DNA from: SURF-55 sp040755195
Lineage (GTDB): Bacteria; Bacillota; Desulfotomaculia; Desulfotomaculales; Ammonificaceae
Direction of reading: 5' to 3'
Assembly (NCBI GenBank): GCA_040755195.1
Contig: JBFMBL010000015.1
Location: 1 to 53,407, forward strand
DNA length: 53,407 nt
Shown here: one piece after another, positions 7,961 through 15,549 of the stretch
How positions within the stretch are numbered: position 1 is the first letter of the stretch
Layout of the letters: each line of letters opens with the position of its first letter
Position numbers and translations under genes: made by a program
The notes under the pieces: model-generated
What the model was told of the DNA's origin: nothing
The model's input: only the letters and a program-made list of their open reading frames with translations
The model's database searches: none

Positions 7961-8869
7961 ATGAGCAAGGATATCGTGATTGACCTTTCAAACTGGAACG
8001 CAGAATTGGTCAGAACACCTTTTATAAGTTCCATTCTGGAACGGGCGGTAACCTACTTGAAAGCCGGGTACCCGGTGCACTTTTCCGGGCCTTCAGGGGC
8101 AGGTAAAACAACTTTTGCCATGGCCGTCGCATCAATGCTCTCCCGTCCGGTCATTATGCTTTGCGGCAACGATGAGTCTGTTCCATCGGATTTTATCGGC
8201 GGTCCCGCCGGATTTCGCCGGAACCTTATCTATGACAACTTCATCCACTCGGTCTATAAGAGCAAGGAGGACTTCCAACCCTTCTGGCTCGACGGCAGGC
8301 TTACCACCGCTTGCCGGGAGGGTTATACCCTTATCTATGATGAATTCAACCGCTCCCGCCCCGAAACCAACAACATCCTTCTATCCATCCTGGAAGAAGG
8401 CATCCTGAACCTGCAGGGTCTGCATAAAGACGAACAGTATCTGCAGGTAAATAAAAACTTCCGGGCGATCCTGACCAGCAACCCGGAGGAATACGCAGGG
8501 GTGCACCGGACGCAGGACGCTTTGCTGCAGCGCCTTATTACACTTCATCTGAATCAATACGACCGGGAGACCGAAATTGCCATCGGTGTGCTGAAATCCG
8601 GACTTGCTGAGAAGAGCGTGTCCGAGGTGGTGGATACCATCGGGGCACTTCGTCAATCACTGAACCAACCGGGGCTGTCCATACGCAGTATCATTCGCAT
8701 CTGCAGGCTGGCAGCGTACACGAATACGCCTGTTGCGAAAAATGATACCTTTATGCGGATATGTGAAGATGTTTTGCTCTCTGACCTCACCTTGTTGTCT
8801 GAAGACATAGGCAAGGACCGGGTTATCGATGAAATTCGCAAAGCCTTAGAAAGATTTTGCTCGACTTAG
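7961..8869 (+). CDS. gvpN: gas vesicle protein GvpN, MoxR-like AAA ATPase
   Basis: The 302-residue protein is a MoxR-type AAA ATPase of the GvpN family. Walker A is GPSGAGKT (43-50) and Walker B is TLIYDEFN (123-130). A sensor-like asparagine lies in AILTSNPEEYAGVH. GvpN supports growth of gas vesicles to full size in organisms where it has been studied. The ATG at 7961 follows GGAGG. The gene lies directly after gvpO and before gvpH with a short gap, in a single operon. Length is typical. Confidence 0.95.
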   Translation: MSKDIVIDLSNWNAELVRTPFISSILERAVTYLKAGYPVHFSGPSGAGKTTFAMAVASMLSRPVIMLCGNDESVPSDFIGGPAGFRRNLIYDNFIHSVYKSKEDFQPFWLDGRLTTACREGYTLIYDEFNRSRPETNNILLSILEEGILNLQGLHKDEQYLQVNKNFRAILTSNPEEYAGVHRTQDALLQRLITLHLNQYDRETEIAIGVLKSGLAEKSVSEVVDTIGALRQSLNQPGLSIRSIIRICRLAAYTNTPVAKNDTFMRICEDVLLSDLTLLSEDIGKDRVIDEIRKALERFCST

Positions 8870-8880
8870 AGGTGTTTCAA

Positions 8881-9357
8881 ATGAGCGAGAACAACAAGCG
8901 GTCAGGTTTTTTTGGGGGGCTCTTTGAACTGCTGGAGCTCGCAAGCCGGCTTAGTGAAAATGATGCCGTGCATCGTGAAGGTAAGTTCGGCGGAAACGGG
9001 GTTGCCGGACACTGGTCGGTCAACGTACGTTTGGGAACGCCCGCCGGAAGGGTTGTAAACGCCGCACCGGGTAAAACCGAAGCGCCGACCGTTGAACCGG
9101 AGGTGACAGCGTCGCCCTATCTTGAGATTCACGACGAGGGCGCGATCGTTCGCGTCATCGCTTTCTTACCGGAAGGAGCCGGAGAAGCGGGCAACTTTTC
9201 GGTTGAAAACGACGTCCTGACTTACCATAACCCCGGCAACGACGGCCATTCCGAGTGGCTGTTCCCCTGTGTGGTAGAGCGAGAGCCGATCAGAAAGACG
9301 GTCAGGGGTAATATGCTTGTGATGGACTTCAGGAAGGCGGGCGACTTGGATGCTTGA
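8881..9357 (+). CDS. gvpH: gas vesicle protein GvpH, Hsp20-like
   Basis: I choose the ATG at 8881, which follows an AGAGGTG ribosome site, over an open frame reaching back to 8857. The 158-residue product has the GvpH N-terminal block (FFGGLFELLELASRL) and a C-terminal alpha-crystallin/Hsp20-like domain (about 77-150: PYLEIHDEGAIVRVIAFLPE, NDVLTYHN). GvpH proteins act as small chaperones for gas vesicle accessory proteins in haloarchaea. Its stop overlaps the next gene by eight bases, so translation is likely coupled to the CDC48-type ATPase. Confidence 0.85.
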   Translation: MSENNKRSGFFGGLFELLELASRLSENDAVHREGKFGGNGVAGHWSVNVRLGTPAGRVVNAAPGKTEAPTVEPEVTASPYLEIHDEGAIVRVIAFLPEGAGEAGNFSVENDVLTYHNPGNDGHSEWLFPCVVEREPIRKTVRGNMLVMDFRKAGDLDA

Positions 9358-11413
9358 CAGGCTTTCTCTAAAGGTTCAAGAAGCGCCGGGCGACGAAACC
9401 AGGGGATTCGTGCGGGTTGACCCTTTGGATATGGAACGTATCGGGCTTGGAGTGGGCGGAACGGTGGTTGTTGAGGGCCGGCGGCGCACTTTAGCCTGCG
9501 TTATGCCCCTTTTTGCTCAGGATCGCGGCAAAGGGCTGGCGCAGCTTGAGGCGCGCATCTGTAGAAACGCCCGGGTATCGGCTGGCGACGCGGTGAACAT
9601 CAGCCGGGCACAGCCGAAAGAAGCAAGAAAAGTCGTATTAAAAGGATCTCCGAGGCCTGGGAAAATAAACGCGGGTTTGCCGCTCGTTGCCGGTGACGAA
9701 GTGGTCTTACGCGAGGGTAAAGGGCTTGTGCCGGAACGCCGGTTGGTGCTGCAGACTTTTCCCGACGGCGATGTTGTTGTTACCCAGGAAACGGCGTTCG
9801 AATTCAGTGACGGTTCGGAAAGGCGATCCGGCGACGGATACGACCAAGTCGGGGGTTTGGCCCGCGAGCTGGCACGGGTGCGCGAAGTGGTCGAGCTCCC
9901 TCTCCGGTATCCCGAAGCGTTTTCCGCGCTGGGCATTGACCCGCCCAAAGGAGTGCTCCTCTACGGCCCTCCCGGGACGGGGAAAACCCTTATTGCCAGG
10001 GCCGCTGCGGCTGAAACGAATGCCCGGTTCATCGCCATCAGCGGGCCGGAAATCATGAACAAGTATTACGGCGAGAGCGAAGCCAGGCTCCGTGAGATTT
10101 TTGAAAAAGCGAGCAGCAACCCCCCGGCCATTATTTTTATCGATGAGATCGACGCGGTCGCTCCCAAAAGAGAGGACGTTTCGGGCGAGGTTGAAAAGAG
10201 GGTGGTCGCCCAGCTCCTTGCTCTTCTCGACGGCCTTAAGACCCGTAACGGGGTTATTGTTATCGGAGCGACAAACCTGCCCAACAGCCTGGACCCTGCG
10301 TTGCGCAGGCCGGGGCGCTTCGACCGGGAGATATTTATCGGGGTGCCGGATACCGCCGGACGGCATGAAATCCTTGTCATCCATACCAGGGAGATGCCTT
10401 TAGCCGAAAATGTGGACCTTGCGCGGCTTGCGGAAGTGACCTACGGTTTCGTAGGGGCGGACATCAAGGCGTTGTGCCGGGAGGCTGCGATGCACTGCCT
10501 CCGGGAGTTCTTCCAAAACAAGAACCGGCACACTCGTCCCCGGTGGGATGAGGTTAAGGTGAACGCCGACCATTTCGCCAGGGCGCTTCGAGACATTGAG
10601 CCGTCCTGTACCAGAGAGTTTCAGGCCGACTCCCCCCGCGCCTCGTGGGCGGACGTCGGGGGGTACGCTTCTTTGAAAAGCGCCCTCACGGAAGCGGTGA
10701 TCTGGCCTCAGAAGCATAAGGAGCTGATGAAACGGGCCGGCGTTCGCGCCGCCAAGGGGATTCTTCTTTACGGCCCTCCGGGAAACGGGAAAACCTTGTT
10801 GGCCCGGGCCACGGCGGGAGAAGCAGGTATAAACTTTATCGCCGTTAATGCACCGTCGCTGTTGTCCAAATGGGTAGGCGAAGCGGAGAAGGCCATTCGT
10901 AACGTTTTTCGCAAGGCCCGGCAGGCAAGTCCGTGTCTTCTGTTTTTCGATGAAATTGATGCAATGGTTTCATCAGGTGGGCAATCTTACGCAGACAGGT
11001 CACTAAGCCAGTTTTTGACGGAACTCGACGGGTTAGTGGAGTTACACGACGTTACGACGATGGCGGCCACAAATCGCATCGACGCGCTTAATCCGGCGTT
11101 GTTGCGCAGCGGGAGACTGGAACTGCGCATGAAGGTCGGTATGCCTGATGCCGAGGACCGACGGGCGATTCTCGGGGTGCATACCGGGCAGATACCTCTC
11201 GGGCGGAATGTCGATCTAAGCGCAATAGCCGCCATGACTGAGGGGTACTCCGGCGCGGACCTGCGCCTTTTGTGCCAGAGAGCCGGCGTTTGCGCGCTGC
11301 GGGGTTATCTGGCGGCCGGGGCATCGGACCCGGCGCGCCTTTTCGTATCCCAGGCGCACTTTCTTGAGGCGGCCCGGGAAATGACGAATGCCTTAAAGGA
11401 GGAACCGAATTGA
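9350..11413 (+). CDS. CDC48/VAT-type double AAA ATPase in the gas vesicle operon
   Basis: The 687-residue protein has the full CDC48/p97/VAT layout: an N-terminal substrate domain (about 1-150), then D1 and D2 AAA modules. D1 has Walker A GPPGTGKT (206-213), pore loop KYYGES (238-243), Walker B IIFIDE (261-266) and the GRFDRE motif. D2 has Walker A GPPGNGKT (475-482), pore loop KWVGE and Walker B LLFFDE (530-535). In D2 the usual PGR-D motif is SGRLELR, a possible change in the arginine-finger region. Such ATPases unfold or extract proteins. Tight overlap with gvpH before it and gvpF after it argues for a role in making or dismantling gas vesicles; that role is an inference. Confidence 0.93.
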   Translation: MLDRLSLKVQEAPGDETRGFVRVDPLDMERIGLGVGGTVVVEGRRRTLACVMPLFAQDRGKGLAQLEARICRNARVSAGDAVNISRAQPKEARKVVLKGSPRPGKINAGLPLVAGDEVVLREGKGLVPERRLVLQTFPDGDVVVTQETAFEFSDGSERRSGDGYDQVGGLARELARVREVVELPLRYPEAFSALGIDPPKGVLLYGPPGTGKTLIARAAAAETNARFIAISGPEIMNKYYGESEARLREIFEKASSNPPAIIFIDEIDAVAPKREDVSGEVEKRVVAQLLALLDGLKTRNGVIVIGATNLPNSLDPALRRPGRFDREIFIGVPDTAGRHEILVIHTREMPLAENVDLARLAEVTYGFVGADIKALCREAAMHCLREFFQNKNRHTRPRWDEVKVNADHFARALRDIEPSCTREFQADSPRASWADVGGYASLKSALTEAVIWPQKHKELMKRAGVRAAKGILLYGPPGNGKTLLARATAGEAGINFIAVNAPSLLSKWVGEAEKAIRNVFRKARQASPCLLFFDEIDAMVSSGGQSYADRSLSQFLTELDGLVELHDVTTMAATNRIDALNPALLRSGRLELRMKVGMPDAEDRRAILGVHTGQIPLGRNVDLSAIAAMTEGYSGADLRLLCQRAGVCALRGYLAAGASDPARLFVSQAHFLEAAREMTNALKEEPN

Positions 11414-12162
11414 CAAAAAACGCCCTCTACCTGTATGCCATCGGCCGTGGAGACGGCGGTTTAACGTTATCCGGGGAGACTCTCCGTGGTGTTGATACCA
11501 TATTTTACGACGGATTGGCGGCTTTTTTTTCGCCGGTCTCGGATGGAGAACATATGTTAAGCAGGGAGGCGATGATGTCTCATCAGAAGATTGTGGGGAC
11601 ACTCTGGTCTCAGGCCGCAGTCATTCCGATAAGTTTCGGCACCGTTCTCCGCGACCGGTCTGCGGTTATTAAGATTTTACAAATGAACAGCAAGCAGATA
11701 AAAGCAACCCTCAACAGGTTGGCGGGGTGTATGGAAGTCGGATTGAAGGTATTCTGGAAAAAGGATGTGTTTGCGGCCAGGTTCGGGAAGCAGGATCCCG
11801 GAGTGGCTGAGTTGATAAAGAAAGCGCGGGAAAGCGGCAATGAGCAGCCTTATCCTTTAATGACGAGAGTGGGCGAGATGGTTGAAAATAAAGTGCGCCA
11901 GGCAAGAAGCACATTCGAGCGTGAGGTGCACCATGTCCTGGCTGCCGTGGCTGAAGATGCGGTTTTAAATGATATCCTGACGATCCATATGGTCTGTAAC
12001 GCCGCCTATCTTATACGAAAAGAAGAAGAACAGGCTTTCGATAACGAAGTCAGCCGGCTTCTTGAACCCCGAACCGATGAGTTTGACGTTCGTTATACAG
12101 GCCCCTGGCCTCCCTATAATTTTGCGAGACTGCAACTTGAACCGCCGCCTGAAAGAAGGTAA
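11410..12162 (+). CDS. gvpF: gas vesicle protein GvpF (GvpF/L family, copy 1)
   Basis: The 250-residue protein has the GvpF/L family pattern: a beta-strand start (NALYLYAIG), the central VIPISFGTVLRD block and the conserved ending TGPWPPYNF. GvpF/L proteins are minor gas vesicle proteins; GvpF binds GvpA in haloarchaea and cyanobacteria. Translation starts at TTG 11410, which overlaps the stop of the preceding ATPase (TTGA). The ribosome site AAAGGAGG (11395-11402) supports this. It is one of three family members in this cluster. Confidence 0.9.
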   Translation: MTKNALYLYAIGRGDGGLTLSGETLRGVDTIFYDGLAAFFSPVSDGEHMLSREAMMSHQKIVGTLWSQAAVIPISFGTVLRDRSAVIKILQMNSKQIKATLNRLAGCMEVGLKVFWKKDVFAARFGKQDPGVAELIKKARESGNEQPYPLMTRVGEMVENKVRQARSTFEREVHHVLAAVAEDAVLNDILTIHMVCNAAYLIRKEEEQAFDNEVSRLLEPRTDEFDVRYTGPWPPYNFARLQLEPPPERR

Positions 12163-12167
12163 ACAGC

Positions 12168-12422
12168 GTGGGTATTCTTGGAAACGTTCTACTGGGGCCC
12201 TTCAAAGGTTTATGGTTTGTGATACGGGAGATACACAACCAGGTCCAGAAGGAACTGTACGACGAGGAAGCAATCCAGAAACAATTTGTCGCACTCCAAC
12301 TCGAATATGAACTGGGCAACATTCCTGAGGATGAATTTTTAAGGCAAGAGGCCGTTCTATTTGAACGGCTGAACCAGGCCCGCACCGCCTGCGCTGCGGC
12401 GAACGCCGGTGGAGGGGAGTGA
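12168..12422 (+). CDS. gvpG: gas vesicle protein GvpG
   Basis: The 84-residue product matches GvpG: a hydrophobic start (GILGNVLLGPFKGLWFVIREI) followed by a charged helical region (QVQKELYDEEAIQKQFVAL) and the family's short acidic/helix end. It starts with GTG at 12168, six bases after gvpF. GvpG is a small accessory protein thought to work with GvpF and GvpL in early assembly. Its stop lies just before the gvpL start. Confidence 0.9.
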   Translation: MGILGNVLLGPFKGLWFVIREIHNQVQKELYDEEAIQKQFVALQLEYELGNIPEDEFLRQEAVLFERLNQARTACAAANAGGGE

Positions 12423-12424
12423 TC

Positions 12425-13216
12425 ATGGCCTACTATTTGTACGCTCTATGCCATAAGAACGCCCCTCAGCCTGAGCCGTCCTGGCCTGGGGGTGTCGCTT
12501 CCGACGGCCGTTTCTTGTACATCCGCACGGATATGATTGCGGGTCTTGTTCAAGAGGTCGACCTATCTGAATTTGAGATGGGAGTGCTCAAAGAAAAACT
12601 GCAGCGGCCGGACTGGCTTGAGGCAAAGGCCCGGGCTCATGACGAGGTTATAAAACATCTTTTTACGAAGGTTGATACCGTAGTGCCGGTACGGTTTTGC
12701 ACCGTGTTCAGAACCGAGGAAGGTGTAAGATGTCTTCTCGATAAGCAGGCGGATGTGATCCTTTCCGACCTCGCCAGATTGCATGCGTCCGCCGAGTGGG
12801 ATATAAAGTTGTATGCAAATGAAAAGCACCGTCTTAAGATGGCGCTTCAAGCCCTGGGGGAGGTCTCCAAGGCCGGCGGCGGCATCGAGTACCTGCGCAG
12901 GAAACAGCGCCAGGGGAAGCTCGTCAATGAGGTGAAGGAATGGATCAGAACACAGGCAAGCGATTGCTACAATTGTTTGAGCGAATTAAGTCGCGAATAC
13001 CGGGCCAAACCATGCCTGGCATGCGATGATGATGAACGCATGGCGCTCAACGTGGTTTATCTTGTTGCCCGGTCGATCGAACAAAAATGGCTTGAGAAAC
13101 TTCAGGAGATTGCCCGCCGCTTGAACGGTGGCGGCATGCGCATGGTCGTCTCCGGTCCCTGGCCGCCTTACAGCTTTGTTACGCCTGTTGTAGAGCGAGA
13201 TGAGCCCAATGAATGA
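12425..13216 (+). CDS. gvpL: gas vesicle protein GvpL (GvpF/L family, copy 2)
   Basis: The 263-residue product is a second GvpF/L protein, with AYYLYALC at the start, VVPVRFCTVFR in the core and SGPWPPYSF near the end. ATG 12425 is nine bases after GGAGG; an in-frame GTG at 12419 is a less likely alternative. The last 17 bases overlap the following gvpA-like gene. GvpL interacts with several accessory proteins in haloarchaea; the division of labour among the three copies here cannot be read from sequence. Confidence 0.88.
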   Translation: MAYYLYALCHKNAPQPEPSWPGGVASDGRFLYIRTDMIAGLVQEVDLSEFEMGVLKEKLQRPDWLEAKARAHDEVIKHLFTKVDTVVPVRFCTVFRTEEGVRCLLDKQADVILSDLARLHASAEWDIKLYANEKHRLKMALQALGEVSKAGGGIEYLRRKQRQGKLVNEVKEWIRTQASDCYNCLSELSREYRAKPCLACDDDERMALNVVYLVARSIEQKWLEKLQEIARRLNGGGMRMVVSGPWPPYSFVTPVVERDEPNE

Positions 13217-13388
13217 AGTGTTGGCAAACGAGCACGTAACGCTGCTCGAACTGCTCGACCGCCTGCTCAATAAGGGCGTGATGATCTGGGGTGATCTGGT
13301 GATTTCGGTGGCGGGTATTGATCTGGTCTACCTGCGTTTGCAGCTCTTACTCGCCGCCGTTGAAACGCTTGGGAGGGATCCAAGGTGA
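13200..13388 (+). CDS. short GvpA-family protein (GvpS/GvpM-like)
   Basis: This 62-residue protein belongs to the GvpA/J/M/S family. The core VTLLELLDRLLNKGVMIWGD, followed by LVISVAGIDLVYLRLQLLLA, aligns with the amphipathic helix-sheet-sheet-helix of GvpA but has Ile-Trp-Gly-Asp where GvpA has Ile-Asp-Ala-Trp. This is the pattern I associate with GvpS and GvpM minor shell proteins. ATG 13200 overlaps gvpL; ATG 13209 is also possible. Its stop overlaps the next start (GTGA), so it is translationally coupled. Confidence 0.85.
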   Translation: MSPMNEVLANEHVTLLELLDRLLNKGVMIWGDLVISVAGIDLVYLRLQLLLAAVETLGRDPR

Positions 13389-14071
13389 GTACGGAACTTC
13401 TGCTCCTGGGGTTTATCCGTGCCACGGCTTCGGAACTCGTAAAGCAGGTGGATGTCCCGGTACTTTTTGCCATTGTTTGCGGGAGTTCTGCCGGGGTGGC
13501 AGTTCCGGCGGAAGCCTGGCCTGAAGGACTCGCCGGGCTGCAACTGCAAAACCGGGTTCTCTTGGGGCTGAACGAGTCGGACGGGGTGTTACCGGTCCGT
13601 ACCGGCACGGTTTTCGGTTCGGCGGGCGAGATCCAGGAATTGATTGCCAGGTATGATAGTGAGATTCGCCGGAGGCTCGACCTAATTGCCGGAAAGGTAG
13701 AACTGGGCCTTGATCTTTGGACGACGGACAGTCAGGCAACCTGCGGTCCGGCGGATGGGCCGGGCAGACAGTACCTCCGGCGCCTGTGCGGCGCCGTGGC
13801 GGACCCCGGCCCCGTTGGGGCGTTCTGCGTCGCGCTGCACCAACGGTTAACCGAGATCAGTGCGGAGAGCGAAAGGCTGGCCTGCCTCCGTCCCAGCACC
13901 GTTTTTCGCGCCAGTTACCTTCTGCCAAAGGAAAAGGTGGAGGAATTCAAGAGCCTTGTTACCGGAGAAGTTGGGGGAATGAACGAGCTTGGGTTTTTAA
14001 TCACCGGCCCGTGGCCCCCCTACAGTTTCTCCTGTTTGGAGCTGGAAAAAGGTGAGGGAAGCGGGAGGTGA
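13385..14071 (+). CDS. gas vesicle protein, GvpF/L family copy 3
   Basis: The 228-residue product is the third GvpF/L member. It keeps the core block VLPVRTGTVFGS and the C-terminal TGPWPPYSF, while the N-terminal half is divergent. GTG 13385 overlaps the previous stop by four bases (GTGA). Its own stop, TGA 14069-14071, lies inside the ribosome site of gvpK. Multiple GvpF/L copies are common in bacterial clusters. Confidence 0.85.
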   Translation: MSTELLLLGFIRATASELVKQVDVPVLFAIVCGSSAGVAVPAEAWPEGLAGLQLQNRVLLGLNESDGVLPVRTGTVFGSAGEIQELIARYDSEIRRRLDLIAGKVELGLDLWTTDSQATCGPADGPGRQYLRRLCGAVADPGPVGAFCVALHQRLTEISAESERLACLRPSTVFRASYLLPKEKVEEFKSLVTGEVGGMNELGFLITGPWPPYSFSCLELEKGEGSGR

Positions 14072-14077
14072 TCCGCC

Positions 14078-14365
14078 ATCGAACCGGGTGAAGGCAAGTC
14101 CCGCAAGAAACTTGCTCTTGAGCCGGAAAAGGTTGAGCAGGGGCTGGCCCGGCTCGTGCTTGCGCTTATTGATCTCATCCGGCAATTAATGGAAAAGCAG
14201 GCCTTGAGGCGTGTCGAGGCCGGAAGCCTGACCCCGGACGAGGAGGAGCAGCTCGGGCTAACCCTGCTCCGGCTCAACGAGAAGATAGACGAACTCTGTG
14301 AGGTTTTCGGACTCAGCCGCGAAGATTTGAACATAGACCTCGGCCCCATAGGAAAATTATATTAA
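14078..14365 (+). CDS. gvpK: gas vesicle protein GvpK, apparently starting at ATC
   Basis: The 95-residue product is GvpK: LEPEKVEQGLARLVLALIDL, the RQLMEKQALRRVEAGSLT block and the ending EDLNIDLGPIGKLY. GvpK homology begins upstream of the first in-frame GTG (14156), so that GTG cannot be the true start. Between the in-frame TGA at 14069 and the homology there is no ATG, GTG or TTG. A perfect ribosome site, GGAGGTGAT (14063-14071), lies at the right distance before ATC 14078. I therefore propose ATC as the start; a base error in an original ATG is the alternative. GvpK is a required minor protein of unknown mechanism. Confidence 0.85.
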   Translation: MEPGEGKSRKKLALEPEKVEQGLARLVLALIDLIRQLMEKQALRRVEAGSLTPDEEEQLGLTLLRLNEKIDELCEVFGLSREDLNIDLGPIGKLY

Positions 14366-14420
14366 CCTCCCCCAGTATTTAGTAACACGTCAATACCTTA
14401 AAACATAAATTATACCATAA

Positions 14421-14434
14421 CCGCTTTAAAGCGG
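14421..14434. promoter_or_regulatory. palindrome in the gvpA leader
   Basis: CCGCTTTAAAGCGG is a perfect 14-bp palindrome 29 bases before the gvpA start, just after an AT-rich stretch containing TATACC. It could be an operator or an mRNA-stabilising hairpin for the abundant structural gene. No good -35 box was found, so an internal promoter remains uncertain. Confidence 0.35.
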
Positions 14435-14462
14435 AAAATACAATAAGAAAGGGGATGTCGAA

Positions 14463-14687
14463 ATGGCAGTACAAAAAAGCACCGACGCATCGAGCCTTGC
14501 CGAAGTCATTGACCGGATTCTCGACAAGGGCATTGTCATCGATGCATGGGTGAGGGTCGCGCTGGTTGGAATCGAGTTACTGGCTATCGAGGCACGCGTT
14601 GTAATAGCCAGCGTGGAAACATGGTTGAAGTATGCAGCAGCAGTCGGTCTTACCAAAGAGGACAGCATTTGCGCCGTAGCTGCCTAA
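14463..14687 (+). CDS. gvpA: gas vesicle structural protein GvpA
   Basis: The 74-residue product is a textbook GvpA, the small hydrophobic protein whose ribs form the gas vesicle wall. Conserved blocks are SLAEVIDRILDKGIVIDAWV, VALVGIELLAIEARVVIASV and the C-terminal ETWLKYAAAVGL. Family-typical length is about 70. The ATG follows GAAAGGGG. It is separated from gvpK by about 97 bases that contain a palindrome and is followed by a hairpin, an arrangement that would allow a separate abundant gvpA transcript. Confidence 0.97.
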   Translation: MAVQKSTDASSLAEVIDRILDKGIVIDAWVRVALVGIELLAIEARVVIASVETWLKYAAAVGLTKEDSICAVAA

Positions 14688-14695
14688 GGTTTCGT

Positions 14696-14726
14696 GAAGG
14701 CGGGGCCTGCACAGCGCTCCGCCTTC
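14696..14726 (+). terminator. hairpin after gvpA, possible attenuator or mRNA stabiliser
   Basis: GAAGGCGG (14696-14703) pairs with CCGCCTTC (14719-14726) nine bases after the gvpA stop. No T-tract follows, so it would give partial termination or protect the 3' end of a gvpA message rather than end the operon. Confidence 0.45.
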
Positions 14727-14770
14727 TCAATATCCCCTTGTAAAAGCTTAGGGTAAAAGGAGGTGATATC

Positions 14771-15073
14771 TTGAACAGAGTAACTGAAATGAAGCAGCTC
14801 GGGGAAGAAATGGCGCTCGACCTTAAGAAGCGCCTTGAGCTATTGAAAGAGATACAAGAGTATACAAGGCAACTTCTAACCAGGTACCACCGAGATCGCA
14901 AGGAAATGTATCAACAGTTACAGCAAATGCTGGAGGACGACCACAAGCAGAGAGCCGAGTTTTTAAATAAATTCTTATTGGAGTCGCATAAAGAAAATGC
15001 CCAGGCTTATGACACATGGCAAAAAACCCTTCAAGAACTAAACCGTATCCGGGAACAGGCATGCTCTGCATAA
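14771..15073 (+). CDS. coiled-coil protein of the gas vesicle operon
   Basis: I do not recognise this 100-residue protein as a named Gvp. It is almost wholly helical and charged, with coiled-coil character throughout (MALDLKKRLELLKEIQEYTR, RYHRDRKEMYQQLQQMLEDD). TTG 14771 follows a perfect ribosome site, AAAGGAGGTGATATC, so it is a strongly translated gene. It sits between gvpA and gvpJ, where some clusters carry the outer-surface protein GvpC. It lacks GvpC's 33-residue repeats, so it could be a functional counterpart or an unrelated assembly factor. Confidence 0.75.
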   Translation: MNRVTEMKQLGEEMALDLKKRLELLKEIQEYTRQLLTRYHRDRKEMYQQLQQMLEDDHKQRAEFLNKFLLESHKENAQAYDTWQKTLQELNRIREQACSA

Positions 15074-15098
15074 AGGCGCCAACAGGGGTGGAACCGGG

Positions 15099-15449
15099 AT
15101 GAACACGATAACTCACGCTACCCAGGCCACAAATCTTGCGGATATTCTCGAGCGGGTTCTTGATAAGGGTCTGGTCATCGCCGGAGACATCAAGATCTCC
15201 CTGGCGGATGTCGACCTTCTTACAATTCGCATCCGTCTTCTGGTTGCATCGGTGGAACGTGCCCGGGAAATGGGTATAAACTGGTGGGAGCACGACCCCT
15301 ATTTAACGGTCAGATCTCAAGAAAACGGAGGACAAAAAGCACTTACAGGCGAAAGAGGCAATAACGCCGGCTGCACCCAAACTGCCGACCCGCAGAGAGT
15401 AGAGCAAAAAGCATACGCATTCCAAACGAAAAATACAACCCAATACTAA
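15099..15449 (+). CDS. gvpJ: gas vesicle protein GvpJ (GvpA family)
   Basis: The 116-residue protein has a GvpA-like core (NLADILERVLDKGLVIAGDI, SLADVDLLTIRIRLLVASVE) followed by RAREMGINWWEHDPYL, which is typical of GvpJ. A polar tail of about 45 residues rich in Gln, Thr and Asn follows. GvpJ is a minor shell protein placed near the cone tips or involved in nucleation. It is the last gene of the cluster and is followed by a strong terminator. Confidence 0.92.
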   Translation: MNTITHATQATNLADILERVLDKGLVIAGDIKISLADVDLLTIRIRLLVASVERAREMGINWWEHDPYLTVRSQENGGQKALTGERGNNAGCTQTADPQRVEQKAYAFQTKNTTQY

Positions 15450-15472
15450 GCGGCTAAAGTAACGAGTATTTT

Positions 15473-15512
15473 GGCAACGAGCCTGAATAGGCGGCGCCCG
15501 TTGCTTTTTTTT
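15473..15512 (+). terminator. rho-independent terminator of the gas vesicle operon
   Basis: GCAACG (15474-15479) pairs with CGTTGC (15499-15504), with an inner GCC/GGC stem, and is followed at once by eight T residues. It lies 24 bases after the gvpJ stop. Confidence 0.85.
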
Positions 15513-15549
15513 GCTGTCTGAAGAACAGGGAGGTTTGCAGGCAGCCTTA

